In this document: one piece after another, positions 48,400 to 57,337 of the stretch | How the letters are laid out: the number at the start of each line of letters is the position of its first letter | How positions within the stretch are numbered: position 1 is the stretch's first letter | Assembly (NCBI RefSeq): GCF_024758005.1 | Contig: NZ_CP103288.1 | Location: forward strand, 1,116,001-1,180,000 | Direction of reading: 5' to 3' | From: Pseudarthrobacter sp. NS4 | GTDB taxonomy: Bacteria > Actinomycetota > Actinomycetes > Actinomycetales > Micrococcaceae | DNA length: 64,000 nucleotides | The notes under the pieces: generated by a model | Seen by the model: only the letters and a program-made list of their open reading frames with translations | Databases searched by the model: none | Told to the model about the DNA's origin: nothing | Made by a program: the position numbers and the translations under genes

Positions 48400-49794
48400 A
48401 TGGGCTGGCTGGACCGAGAACGAACTGTTGCCCCGCCGGGGTTCAACCGCTGGCTGGTACCGCCCGCGGCGCTCGCCGTCCACCTCTGCATCGGCCAGGC
48501 CTACGCCACGAGCGTTTATAAGACGGCGCTGGTCAAGCATTTCGATGCCAGCCTGACCGAGATCGGCGTGATCTTCTCCATCGCCATCGTGATGCTGGGT
48601 CTGTCCGCCGCCGTCATGGGCACCTGGGTGGACAGGAACGGGCCGCGCAAGGCCATGTTCACCTCCGCCATGTTCTGGACCGGCGGCTTCCTGATCGGAT
48701 CGCTGGGCATCTTCACGCAGCAGCTGTGGCTCGTGTACCTCGGCTACGGCGTGGTGGGCGGCATCGGGCTTGGCATCGGCTACATCTCGCCCGTGTCCAC
48801 CCTGATAAAGTGGTTCCCGGACCGGCCGGGCCTGGCCACCGGCATGGCCATCATGGGCTTCGGCGGCGGCGCGCTGATCGCCAGCCCCGTCTCCACGGCG
48901 CTGCTCAAACTGTACGATCCCAACTCCGGCGCCGCGGACTGGGTGGCCAGCGGTGATGCCGTGGGCAGGCTTTTCCTGACCCTCGCCGTCGTCTACCTCG
49001 CGTACATGCTGTTCGGCGCCTTCACCATCAAGGTCCCTGCCGAGGGCTGGAAGCCGTCCGGATTCGACCCCTCCAGGGTCAAAGCCGCCAAGCTCGTCAC
49101 CAGGGAGAACGTCTCAGCAAAGAACGCAATCAAGACCAGGCAGTTCTGGCTGGTCTGGATTGTCCTGTTCTGCAACGTGACCGCGGGCATCGGCATCCTG
49201 GAGCAGGCCGCGCCGATGATCCAGGACTTCTTCCGCCAGCCCGACGGCGTCTCCACCGTGAGTGCCGCCGTCGCCGCCGGCTTCGTGGGGCTGCTCTCCA
49301 TCGGCAACATGGTGGGCCGTTTCGTATGGTCCTCCACCTCCGACATCACCGGCCGCAAGCGCATCTACATGGTGTACCTGGGTGTCGGCGCCGTCCTCTA
49401 CACCGTGCTGGCGCTGGCCGGCTCCAGCACCTCCGTCCTGTACGTGGCGCTCGCGTTTGTCATCATTTCCTTCTACGGCGGTGGGTTCGCCACTGTTCCG
49501 GCCTACCTGCGGGACCTCTTCGGGACCTACCAGGTGGGCGCCATCCACGGCCGGCTGCTGACCGCCTGGTCCGCCGCCGGGGTTGCCGGGCCGCTGATCG
49601 TCAACGCCTTCCTGGACGCACAGGGAAAGCCCGGGCAGCTCAACGCTGTGTCCTACCAGCCCGCGCTGCTGACCATGGTGGTGCTGCTGGTGATCGGCTT
49701 CCTGGCCAACCTGATGGTCAAGCCCGTTGACGCACGATTCCACGAACCCCGCCCCGACCGCGGACGGGCACACGAACCTGCCTTGGAGGCCTGA
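48400..49794 (+). CDS. OFA-type MFS transporter (oxalate/formate antiporter family)
   Basis: This 464-residue 12-TM transporter has 'FNRWLVPPAALAVHLCIGQA' at the start, 'GGIGLGIGYISPVSTLIKWF' in TM3-4 and 'FATVPAYLRDLFGTYQVGAI' near TM10, all typical of the OFA family (oxalate/formate and other small monocarboxylates). ATG 48400 has AGGGAG upstream; the same frame is open far upstream, but without homology. It is followed after 1 bp by its small subunit. Formate transport would fit the C1 genes at 5-9 kb, but this is speculative. Confidence 0.92.
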   Translation: MGWLDRERTVAPPGFNRWLVPPAALAVHLCIGQAYATSVYKTALVKHFDASLTEIGVIFSIAIVMLGLSAAVMGTWVDRNGPRKAMFTSAMFWTGGFLIGSLGIFTQQLWLVYLGYGVVGGIGLGIGYISPVSTLIKWFPDRPGLATGMAIMGFGGGALIASPVSTALLKLYDPNSGAADWVASGDAVGRLFLTLAVVYLAYMLFGAFTIKVPAEGWKPSGFDPSRVKAAKLVTRENVSAKNAIKTRQFWLVWIVLFCNVTAGIGILEQAAPMIQDFFRQPDGVSTVSAAVAAGFVGLLSIGNMVGRFVWSSTSDITGRKRIYMVYLGVGAVLYTVLALAGSSTSVLYVALAFVIISFYGGGFATVPAYLRDLFGTYQVGAIHGRLLTAWSAAGVAGPLIVNAFLDAQGKPGQLNAVSYQPALLTMVVLLVIGFLANLMVKPVDARFHEPRPDRGRAHEPALEA

Positions 49795-49795
49795 G

Positions 49796-49939
49796 ATGAG
49801 CACAGCACATACCCCCGGCGCCCAGGCGCGCGCGAAAGTATCTCCCGGCAAACTCACCGTGGCCTGGGCGCTGGTGGGAATCCCGCTGGCCTACGGGGTC
49901 TTTCAGACTCTGACCAGGGTTGCGGCGCTGTTCGGATAA
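49796..49939 (+). CDS. MFS transporter small subunit
   Basis: This 47-residue protein has one membrane helix ('LTVAWALVGIPLAYGVFQTL') after a basic, disordered N-terminus. Small single-helix proteins encoded directly after OFA-type MFS genes are a known protein family. ATG 49796 has GGAGG 7 bp upstream, one base after the stop of the transporter. It probably binds and stabilises that transporter in the membrane. Confidence 0.82.
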   Translation: MSTAHTPGAQARAKVSPGKLTVAWALVGIPLAYGVFQTLTRVAALFG

Positions 49940-49965
49940 CGGCATCCGCTCCGGGCTTACGGGAA

Positions 49966-50150
49966 CCATGCCCTGCTTTCAGCCGTTGTCCGTACCTTCT
50001 CCGGTGTCCTCCCACATACATCCAGGTTGTGGAAGGTCACGGGTCCGTCGCACAGTGCCGCCATCTTGGCAGCGGACTCCGACGTTTCGGGCCGGCCGGA
50101 ATTCTCCATCGCCGAGTCAAAGGAATCGAACTCGACGATGGTGAAATGGG
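49966..50150 (-). pseudogene. partial frameshifted copy of the 105-residue gene at 52018-52335
   Basis: This 185-bp stretch is nearly identical to 52005-52190, including long exact runs. It matches the 3' part of the intact gene; the 5' part is missing and a 1-bp deletion (CCCACATACATCC for CCCACATGACATC) breaks the frame. It is in the same orientation 2040 bp away, so the pair is a direct repeat around the DAG kinase and PfpI genes. Confidence 0.85.
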
Positions 50151-50197
50151 TGTGCGCGGCTAGGCTGGACTAAACCACAACCGGGGAGGATGGGCAC

Positions 50198-51094
50198 ATG
50201 GCTGATGGCCTGGCACCTGCCGTGCCATTTGACCGCGTGGTTCTGATCTTCAATGCGGGCAAAGCCGGAATGGCCACGCGGATTGATGAGTTGCAGCGTG
50301 ATCTTGCCACTGATCTGCCGGGTCTGCCAATTGAACTGCTGCCGACGGACTTTGCCGGGCACGCCCGCGATCTTGCGCGGTCCGTGGCCGTGAGAGGAGC
50401 GCCGCTCATAGTTTCAGTCAGCGGCGACGGCGGATACAACGAGGTTGTCAACGGCGTGATGGACGTTCCCGCCAGCAGGGCGGTGTGCACTGTGCTTCCT
50501 GCAGGTAACGCCAACGATCATCACAGGAGCAGGCCGGTAAGGCCGTTTACTGAGGCCATTCGCGGGAGCCACGTCCGTCACATCGACCTGCTGCGCATAA
50601 CGTTCCGCGGCGCACAGCGGGAGCAGGTCCAGTACGCCCACTCATATGTGGGATTCGGGCTCACGCCGTTGATGGCGATCGGGATCGAAAAAGGCGGGAA
50701 GGGGAAAGTCCTCGAACTCCTCTCCGTGGCCCGGACGCTTTCCAACCTGAGGCCGTTTGAGCTCGTGCGGGATGACGGGGCAACTGCGCAGTTCGACAGC
50801 CTGATCCTGGCTAACATTTCGAGGATGGCGAAGTATGGAACGGTGAGCGAGTCGCACCACCCGGACGATGGTCACTTCGAAGTGGTGGCGTTGCCCCATG
50901 CCGGACTATGGAAGATGGCGCTGATGACCCTTCGGGCCGTCACACTGGGACTGGGGCATCAACCCAGCGTCAGCAGCTATGCCTTCACGACGCGGAATGC
51001 TGTTCCGTGCCAGATTGACGGCGAAGTGGTACATGTTCAGGCAGGCACCCATGTTCTGGTGGAAAGTGCCAGGGGCGCCCTCGCCACGATCTGA
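50198..51094 (+). CDS. diacylglycerol/lipid kinase family protein
   Basis: This 298-residue protein has the DAGK catalytic fold: the ATP-binding loop SVSGDGGYNEVVNG and then LPAGNANDHHR, where most relatives have G-T-x-N-D-F-A-R (variant residues HH). A C-terminal half (NAVPCQIDGEVV) shows the usual I-DGE. It phosphorylates diacylglycerol or sphingoid-like lipids, or acts in cell-envelope glycolipid assembly. It starts at ATG 50198. It follows the truncated duplicate and precedes a PfpI protein. Confidence 0.92.
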   Translation: MADGLAPAVPFDRVVLIFNAGKAGMATRIDELQRDLATDLPGLPIELLPTDFAGHARDLARSVAVRGAPLIVSVSGDGGYNEVVNGVMDVPASRAVCTVLPAGNANDHHRSRPVRPFTEAIRGSHVRHIDLLRITFRGAQREQVQYAHSYVGFGLTPLMAIGIEKGGKGKVLELLSVARTLSNLRPFELVRDDGATAQFDSLILANISRMAKYGTVSESHHPDDGHFEVVALPHAGLWKMALMTLRAVTLGLGHQPSVSSYAFTTRNAVPCQIDGEVVHVQAGTHVLVESARGALATI

Positions 51095-51163
51095 CTCCTG
51101 TCAAAGCCGTGGGCCCAGATTGGGCTGGGCGTAGGGTGGGAGGTGGACGAAAAGGAGCACTTC

Positions 51164-51940
51164 ATGAAGAAAATCCTCATGGTATTGACCAGCGTTTCCG
51201 AGATCGGCGATACGGGAGAGAAGACCGGCTACAACGTGGCCGAGGCTGCACATCCCTGGAAGGTGTTCAAGGATTCCGGGCATTTCGTCGACTTTGCGTC
51301 CATCCAGGGCGGCCAGCCCCCGCGCGACGACGTGGACTCGAAGGATCCCATCCAGGTCGCCTTCACGGAGGATGAGACCACGCGCGCCGGTCTCTACAAC
51401 ACGGCCCGCGTGGACGTCGTTGATCCGGACCAGTACGACGCCGTCTACCTCGTGGGCGGCCACGGCACCATGTGGGACTTCCCGGACAGCGAAGGCCTGC
51501 AGAATCTGGTGGCGAGCGTCTACAACAATGGCGGCCTGGTAGGCGCGGTTTGCCACGGACCGGCCGGCCTGCTGAACGTGGAACTGGAGAACGGACTTCG
51601 CCTCGTCGAGGGCCGGAAGGTGGCCGCCTTCACCAACGACGAGGAGGTTGCCGCAGGGAAAGACAAGGTCATCCCGTTCTTCCTGGCAGACCGGCTCGAG
51701 GAACAGGGCGCAACACACGTCTCCTCTGATGTCTTTGAGGAGAAGGTGGTGGTTGATGACCGGCTGGTGACCGGCCAGAACCCGGCCTCAGCTGCCGGGG
51801 TGGCCAAGGAGATGGAGAAGCTCTTCGCCGAGGTCATCCACCAGGAGAAAGCAGAGGAACAGCACGACGCGCAGGCGCTGCGTGCCGAGAAAGACGCCGA
51901 AAAAAGCGCCAAGAAGGCCGCCGCAGAAGCGGAGCACTAA
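51164..51940 (+). CDS. type 1 glutamine amidotransferase-like (DJ-1/PfpI) protein
   Basis: This 258-residue DJ-1/PfpI protein has the nucleophile-elbow Cys in AVCHGPAGLL (C130, H131) and GGHGTMWDF as the conserved glycine loop. Such proteins act as Hsp31-type chaperones, glyoxalases or proteases. The C-terminal ~35 residues are a charged helix (KAEEQHDAQALRAEKDAEKS) not in the core family. ATG 51164 has AAGGAG upstream. It may be stress-related; the exact activity is unknown. Confidence 0.93.
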   Translation: MKKILMVLTSVSEIGDTGEKTGYNVAEAAHPWKVFKDSGHFVDFASIQGGQPPRDDVDSKDPIQVAFTEDETTRAGLYNTARVDVVDPDQYDAVYLVGGHGTMWDFPDSEGLQNLVASVYNNGGLVGAVCHGPAGLLNVELENGLRLVEGRKVAAFTNDEEVAAGKDKVIPFFLADRLEEQGATHVSSDVFEEKVVVDDRLVTGQNPASAAGVAKEMEKLFAEVIHQEKAEEQHDAQALRAEKDAEKSAKKAAAEAEH

Positions 51941-52017
51941 CCCCAACAAAGCACTGAAACTGACGGCCACCCCTATGACGGGGTGGCCGTCGGACTGACA
52001 GCAGCCATGCCCTGTTG

Positions 52018-52335
52018 CTAGCCGTTTTCCGCACCGTCTCCGGTGTCCTCCCACATGACATCAAGGTTGTGGAAGGTCACGGGTCCGTCGCACAGTGCCG
52101 CCATCTTGGCAGCGAACTCCGACGTTTCGGGCCGGCCGGAATTCTCCATCGCCGAGTCAAAGGAATCGAACTCGACGATGGTGAAATAGGTTCCTGGGTG
52201 GTCCCTGTCCGCCGTGGCAATAATGCGGCGGAACGTGGCCGGAGTGCTTCCTCCGGTTCTTGAGGGACGGCCCAGCTCTTCGATCTCCTCGATGCGGGAG
52301 GTCTTGAATTCGATGATCTGCACAAACCCGGCCAT
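52018..52335 (-). CDS. hypothetical 105-residue protein (Dabb-like/ABM-type fold)
   Basis: This 105-residue protein has 'FVQIIEFKTSRIEEIEELGR' and 'YFTIVEFDSFDSAMENSGRP', resembling dimeric alpha-beta-barrel (Dabb/antibiotic monooxygenase-like) proteins. ATG 52335 has AAGGAG upstream. The 3' half is duplicated at 49966-50150. The function is unknown. Confidence 0.8.
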   Translation of the reverse strand: MAGFVQIIEFKTSRIEEIEELGRPSRTGGSTPATFRRIIATADRDHPGTYFTIVEFDSFDSAMENSGRPETSEFAAKMAALCDGPVTFHNLDVMWEDTGDGAENG

Positions 52336-52456
52336 GACGGCTCCTTCGCTGCGGTGGACGCTGGTGCGGATCAGGCTAGTCCCGGCGTCGGGCGGTGCAA
52401 AGGGGAGAAATGCCCCTATTTTGCCGCGCCGTGCAGCGGTCCGCTGGGGCAACCGA

Positions 52457-53806
52457 TCAGGAGAAGCCGAACATGGGCGGGAAGGCCACGACCACGATCG
52501 CAGCCCACGCGCCGTAGACCGTCAGGTACCGCGTCTGCCAGCGCTCCAGCGCTGTGAAGGGGCGCCGCCGGCGCAGGAATCCGGCGTTGAGCCAGCCCGC
52601 CACGGCCAGATGCACCAGCAGCAGGAGGTTCAGGCCGAGGGCGGCGATTTTATTGGGACTGGAACCGAATTCGGCGATGCGGCTAAGCATTGCTGTCAGC
52701 ATCACGGCGTCCACTGCGAGGGCCGCGACGACGAGCACCAACTGCAGGGCGTCCGGCAGGCCGGGGGGTGTTAGCGGATCGCGGGCGGAAAGTGAGTACA
52801 GCAGCAGGCACAGGACCAGCACGAGGATCGCGTCCATGAGGATCAGCAGGTCCCGGTTGACGTCCACGAGTCCTCCCGCGGCCGTGAAGACGCCCAGGAG
52901 GGTCAACAGCATGACGATGGTCAGGGGCGTGAACACCCGGGTGAGGACGGGGGCGATGTTCTCAACCACGTTCTGCTTGGCCTCGACGAGCCATGCGGCG
53001 ATGATGAGCGCCCCCGGCATGGCGAACGGCAGGATCCACTCCGCCAGGACCGGCTCGAGGTCAACCCCTGCCACCTGGAGGGCCGCGAATGTAAGTCCCA
53101 CCAAAACGGCGCCGCCCAGGGCAAGGAGGGTGTAATAGATACCGAGCTCGCCCGTGAACCGGACGAAGTCCATGCGCTTGCTGCCCGAACGCCACCTTCC
53201 TCCCGCATATGCCACCCCGGCCAGCAGCCACAGGACGACTGGGGCGTGCAGGATGGCAAGAAGCTCCGTGGAGCCGCCGGAGGCAAAGGGGTAGGCATTG
53301 ACCACGATCGCCAGCGCGGCGAAGGGGATGAGGAGCATCGCTGCAACACGCGGGCTGAGCCGACGGGTCCACACGAAGTAGCCTGCGAGGAACGGGAAGA
53401 CCAGCAGGCCGAGGTTGCGCACCTGGGCTGCGCCGCCGTCGAGCAAGTACAGCCCGGACTTGACCGCGATGCCTGCCCCTACTGCGAAAGCGAGGACCAC
53501 CGCCACCTCGCGCCAAGGCGTAGCTGCGTTGTCGGCGTCCTCCGGGACGAGCACGAGCTGCTTCCATAGCCTGTCGGAGTGCTCGCGGGCGAACTCGCGC
53601 GAGACGGCGTCGAGGTTGCCCAGGCGCTTGATCGCGACGAGGAAGGCCTCCTCGTCGTCGAGCCCGGTCGCCTGGCGGTCGGCGATCTGCCCGCGCAGGT
53701 GGTCCTCCAGTTCGTCAATGTCCGCGGCGGAGATCGCTTTCCGGCGCTGGACATAGCCGCGCCACTGCTCGATCTGGGCCTCCAGTTCCGGGTGCGTCTC
53801 CATCAT
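52457..53806 (-). CDS. permease-prefix-domain membrane protein (PadR-coupled)
   Basis: This 449-residue protein has an N-terminal soluble helical part (residues 1-~90; 'IDELEDHLRGQIADRQATGL') like the permease prefix domain 1, and about 11 membrane helices. GTG/ATG choice: ATG 53806 overlaps the PadR stop as ATGA, and GGGAGGGG lies upstream. PadR-plus-prefix-domain permease pairs are widespread and often stress- or antibiotic-responsive. No transport substrate can be named. Confidence 0.87.
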   Translation of the reverse strand: MMETHPELEAQIEQWRGYVQRRKAISAADIDELEDHLRGQIADRQATGLDDEEAFLVAIKRLGNLDAVSREFAREHSDRLWKQLVLVPEDADNAATPWREVAVVLAFAVGAGIAVKSGLYLLDGGAAQVRNLGLLVFPFLAGYFVWTRRLSPRVAAMLLIPFAALAIVVNAYPFASGGSTELLAILHAPVVLWLLAGVAYAGGRWRSGSKRMDFVRFTGELGIYYTLLALGGAVLVGLTFAALQVAGVDLEPVLAEWILPFAMPGALIIAAWLVEAKQNVVENIAPVLTRVFTPLTIVMLLTLLGVFTAAGGLVDVNRDLLILMDAILVLVLCLLLYSLSARDPLTPPGLPDALQLVLVVAALAVDAVMLTAMLSRIAEFGSSPNKIAALGLNLLLLVHLAVAGWLNAGFLRRRRPFTALERWQTRYLTVYGAWAAIVVVAFPPMFGFS

Positions 53807-54165
53807 GCCCCTCCCGCCGCCAGGGCGGGCGGCTGCCCGGCCGCCTGCCAGACCTGACGCAGTGCGGCAGAGACGACGGACCACTGCACCTGCCGGTCGG
53901 CGAGTGCATTCCGGCCCGCCGGCGTTATCGCATAGTGCTTGCGCCGGCGCCCCGCGTCGGAGGTGCCCCACGACGACGACACGTAGTTCAACCGTTCCAG
54001 CCGGTGAAGCAGCGGATAGAGCATGCCGTCGGTCCACTGCATGCTTCCGCCGGACAGCTCACCCACCCGCTTGAGGATCGCGTAGCCGTACAGTTCGCCC
54101 TCCATCAGGATCCCCAGCACGAGCGGGGTGGCCGAGGCCGCCACTAAGTCCTTATCGATGCGCAT
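53803..54165 (-). CDS. PadR family transcriptional regulator
   Basis: This 120-residue regulator has the PadR winged helix: 'LVLGILMEGELYGYAILKRV' (helices 1-2), 'MLYPLLHRLERLNYVSSSWG' (recognition helix) and 'RRKHYAITPAGRNALADRQV' (wing). It starts at ATG 54165. The stop overlaps the permease gene by 4 bp. A strong inverted repeat at 54175-54222 lies right upstream. It probably represses itself and the permease. Confidence 0.93.
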   Translation of the reverse strand: MRIDKDLVAASATPLVLGILMEGELYGYAILKRVGELSGGSMQWTDGMLYPLLHRLERLNYVSSSWGTSDAGRRRKHYAITPAGRNALADRQVQWSVVSAALRQVWQAAGQPPALAAGGA

Positions 54166-54174
54166 GGCGCCTCC

Positions 54175-54222
54175 CTATACCTATAGCTGTAAGGCATTGG
54201 ACCATAGCAGCTCTAGGTATAG
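54175..54222. promoter_or_regulatory. PadR operator with two half-sites
   Basis: CTATACCTATAGCT (54175-54188) and the inverse AGCTCTAGGTATAG (54209-54222) match at 13 of 14 positions, with a 20-bp spacer, directly upstream of padR. The left arm is itself close to the palindrome CTATACCTATAG. Such CTATA-type inverted repeats suit PadR binding; the binding is inferred. Confidence 0.68.
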
Positions 54223-54264
54223 CAAGAGGCCGCGGTCCCGCCAGCTCCCGCCGTCCCGTGGGCA

Positions 54265-57027
54265 TTACCCCAGGATGTACCCCACCACGTCCACGATGAC
54301 GTGAGTTTGGTCGCCGGACGTGTTGCGGACGCTGATTTTGCCGTCGGCCCCGATGGGGACGACGGCGAAGTTGGCTACCGTCTGGCCTTGTGAGTAGTTG
54401 ACGTTTGAGGTGGAAGGCAAAGCCTTGCCCGCGGGATACGCCGTCAGGTGGCCGTACGACTTCGGTTCCGTTGCAGTCAGATTCACCATTGCCGCTTTCG
54501 CGCCCGTCGGGATGGTGTTCGCTCCGGCCACGGCCACATGTATGTCCTTGCCTGCACCTACGGGAGCAGGGGTCTGGCGGGTATCGAGCAGGCGTTTGGG
54601 TGCCACGGACTGGTAGGTACCGGCGGTGGTGGCTTCGCCGTTCCTGAAGTACCCCATCACATCAACAATGATGCCCACCGATCCGGGTGAGGTGTTGGCA
54701 ATGCTGATCTTCCCGTCCGCGCTCACCGGAACGACGGCTAGGTTTGGGGTGTCACCGGTGGTCCAGTCGTAGTTCACGTTGGAGGTTGCAGGCCGGGCGG
54801 TTCCGGTGGCGAATGCGGTCAAGTGGCCATAACTGGTTTGCGATCTGGGATCCCAGGACCAGACGCGGGCTGCTGTCAGGTTCACCACAACAGCCCCGAC
54901 GTCACTGGGCATTTTGGACAGGCCCGCCAGCTGCACATCGAACTGCTGGCCGCCTGGAGTCCCGCCCGTACCGCGGCTGTCGGCCGCCCTGAACGGCGTG
55001 AGTGGATGGTAGGCCCCGGCGTCGGCTGGTATGCCGCCGGTGAAGTAGCCCGCGACGTCGGCAATCAGGTGGGCAGCTCCCTGCCCTTCGTTGCCGAGGG
55101 CAATCCTGCCGTCCTTGATGGGCACAATAACGTAGTTGGGTACGGTTTCCTGCTGGTCGTAGTTGACGTTGGAGGTGTCGGGCGTCAGTGCCCCGAAAGG
55201 AACTGCGTAGACGTGCCCGTACGACGACGGCTCGGTGACAGTGAGGTTCAGGGCCACCGCGCTGGCATCGGCGGGGATGCCGGCTTTTCCTGCCACCTCC
55301 ACGATCCGCTTGGTGTTGGGGCCTACGGGAAGGAGCCTTGTCCGGGTATCGAGGATCCGGGTGGGGGAAACCGGCGTGAACTTGCCAGCGTCCGGGGACG
55401 GCGTCCGGCCCGCCGTGGCGTAGGAGAGCGTCCCGGCGTCCACCGGCTGGCCGTTGCGGATGGAGAGTGTCTGGGCCTTTGGGCGCTCACGGACATTTCC
55501 GGAATACAGATGGCCGAGAGGGTAGAGGCTGTTGGAATAGGGGTCGAAGTTTGTTTCCAGGATGTAGTCACCGTCGGAAAGCCCGGAGATGGAGAATCTG
55601 CCGGCCGTGTCCGTCCAGGCTGAGCGTTCCTCCACTGAACCATTCAGCGAAACTGTGTTGACCGAGTGCGACGCGAGAGGCACGCCCTGGGTGTCGAGGA
55701 TGAGGCCTGAAATGGCGCCACCCCGGGTCATGGCGGCATCAATTCCAGCCGTTGCCTGTCCTGGGGCAACCGTTACGTCCGCACCTGCGGTGTATCGGGC
55801 ACCTTCGGCAATTCCCGGATAAAACTGTGGCATCAGTGGTGCCGAGGTGGAGCGGTACCCCACATCACCGAACCGCACCTTGAAGGCTCCCGGCCCGATC
55901 CGTCCCAAGACGTACTTGCCGGCGGCGTCGGTCTGGGCTGAACTGACAAGGCGGCCCAGCGAGTCCAGGAGCCTGACTCCCACCGTGGCACCCTCGGTCC
56001 CGGAAACGGTCCCGGTGATCGAGCCCGCCGGTGTCATGATGAGTTTCAGGTCTGTACGCGATTCACCCGGTGCCAGGTTGAGCGGTTCGCCTGAGGCAAA
56101 TTGGCCCGCGGTGGGATACCACATGGAGGCGAAACCGGACTGTGGCGCGCTGCCGCCGAAGGATAATTTGATGGGACCTGGCGATACCTGGGGGAAGTGG
56201 AATGCGCCATCGGGGCCAAAGGTAGTCCTGGCTATTTTGTTGCCGTTTTCGGAGTACAGAGTGACGAAGCCGGGCTCAGGCGTCGACCCCGGCGGAAACA
56301 CGGCAGTGCCGCTGACGCTGGCCGGTTTCAGCATATTTATGTTGATGCCGGAAGTGTCTGTCGCGGTTGCGACGTGCACTGGCTTGGCTGCTTGCTCGTC
56401 CGATCCGCTGCCATACCAGGTTTCCAGCAAGGGGTTAGTCCCGGCCTGGACCTGAACGGTGTAGGTATTGGCGCCGAGGCCCGCAATTCGGTAGCTGCCG
56501 TCGGGGGCAACTCCAACAGACCGGATGGTGGCTGGAAACGTCGTGCGGTGGGGCGACATGAACTCGCTGGCGGCAACGACGGTCAGGGCAGTGAGGTCAG
56601 TACCTGCAGGCGCCGAGACAACCCCGGTGATGGCGGAACCGGAGGACATGACAATGTCCACGCCAGTTACGGTCCTGCCGCCAACAGGAATGTTTGTTGC
56701 GTCCTCCTGCCGGGAAACGTTGCCGTACCAGGTGTCGGCCAAGCCGCTGGCACCACCCAGGACTTTGATGTTCGCGTGCTGAAGCCAGCTGTAGGGCGCC
56801 CTGTAACGACCGTCTGCTCCAACAGGAACCGCGGTATGTCCCTGGTAGTTCTGGATGTCATGGAGCTGAACCTGGAGCTGGTCGAGCGTGGTGCCGGGCG
56901 GGGCAGACACCACGCCCTCGATGTACGCGACAGGATTGTACTGAGCAGCAGCAGGCCCAATGCCGCTGAGTGCGACCAGCGCAGCGGAGATTCCGGCAAC
57001 AAATTTCAGTGACGCGGTGCGAAACAC
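54265..57027 (-). CDS. large secreted surface protein with CarboxypepD-like modules and three C-terminal repeats
   Basis: This 920-residue protein has a signal peptide (residues 1-~29, ending PAAAQ). Residues ~30-545 form successive beta-sandwich (carboxypeptidase-regulatory-like) modules with 'SGSAITGVVSAPAGTDLTAL' and SGLILDTQGVPLASHSV-type strands. At the C-terminus three repeats of ~115-130 residues (550-672, 673-804, 805-920) share LDTR, VNLT, SYGH, TSNVNY and DVxGYF. No LPXTG or membrane anchor follows. GTG 57027 has AAAGG upstream and is preferred over TTG 57042. The role may be surface adhesion or carbohydrate binding; unknown. Confidence 0.87.
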   Translation of the reverse strand: MFRTASLKFVAGISAALVALSGIGPAAAQYNPVAYIEGVVSAPPGTTLDQLQVQLHDIQNYQGHTAVPVGADGRYRAPYSWLQHANIKVLGGASGLADTWYGNVSRQEDATNIPVGGRTVTGVDIVMSSGSAITGVVSAPAGTDLTALTVVAASEFMSPHRTTFPATIRSVGVAPDGSYRIAGLGANTYTVQVQAGTNPLLETWYGSGSDEQAAKPVHVATATDTSGININMLKPASVSGTAVFPPGSTPEPGFVTLYSENGNKIARTTFGPDGAFHFPQVSPGPIKLSFGGSAPQSGFASMWYPTAGQFASGEPLNLAPGESRTDLKLIMTPAGSITGTVSGTEGATVGVRLLDSLGRLVSSAQTDAAGKYVLGRIGPGAFKVRFGDVGYRSTSAPLMPQFYPGIAEGARYTAGADVTVAPGQATAGIDAAMTRGGAISGLILDTQGVPLASHSVNTVSLNGSVEERSAWTDTAGRFSISGLSDGDYILETNFDPYSNSLYPLGHLYSGNVRERPKAQTLSIRNGQPVDAGTLSYATAGRTPSPDAGKFTPVSPTRILDTRTRLLPVGPNTKRIVEVAGKAGIPADASAVALNLTVTEPSSYGHVYAVPFGALTPDTSNVNYDQQETVPNYVIVPIKDGRIALGNEGQGAAHLIADVAGYFTGGIPADAGAYHPLTPFRAADSRGTGGTPGGQQFDVQLAGLSKMPSDVGAVVVNLTAARVWSWDPRSQTSYGHLTAFATGTARPATSNVNYDWTTGDTPNLAVVPVSADGKISIANTSPGSVGIIVDVMGYFRNGEATTAGTYQSVAPKRLLDTRQTPAPVGAGKDIHVAVAGANTIPTGAKAAMVNLTATEPKSYGHLTAYPAGKALPSTSNVNYSQGQTVANFAVVPIGADGKISVRNTSGDQTHVIVDVVGYILG

Positions 57028-57337
57028 GCCGCCGCCTTTCAATCACGGCGGCCAAAGCCGCACCCCCAATTGCTGCCTCCCAGAGCAGCAAAACCTAGTC
57101 TAGGGCCCAGTAGGGGAGTCCCGCATCAAGTGACAGGAATCGGTTTCACGGAGCGGGTGCACCACAGGTGCAAAACGCCGGTACCTGCTTCCAGATGGTG
57201 CATTGACGCGGGCCGGGCCGTGGAGGAAACTGCATGCCCTAACTGTTAGCCGTGGTGACCGCGGAGGCCGAAAAAATGTTCCCGGAAAGTTGCATGGCCA
57301 CAAAGGCAGATGTGGCGATGGCCCCAGGCGGCGTCCG
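57028..57337. other. divergent intergenic region
   Basis: This 310-bp gap separates the divergent surface-protein and membrane-protein genes. CCTAG-T-CTAGG (57094-57104) is a perfect 11-bp palindrome that could be an operator or part of a promoter (TAGACT as a -10 on the minus strand). I see no gene or RNA in it. Confidence 0.45.
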
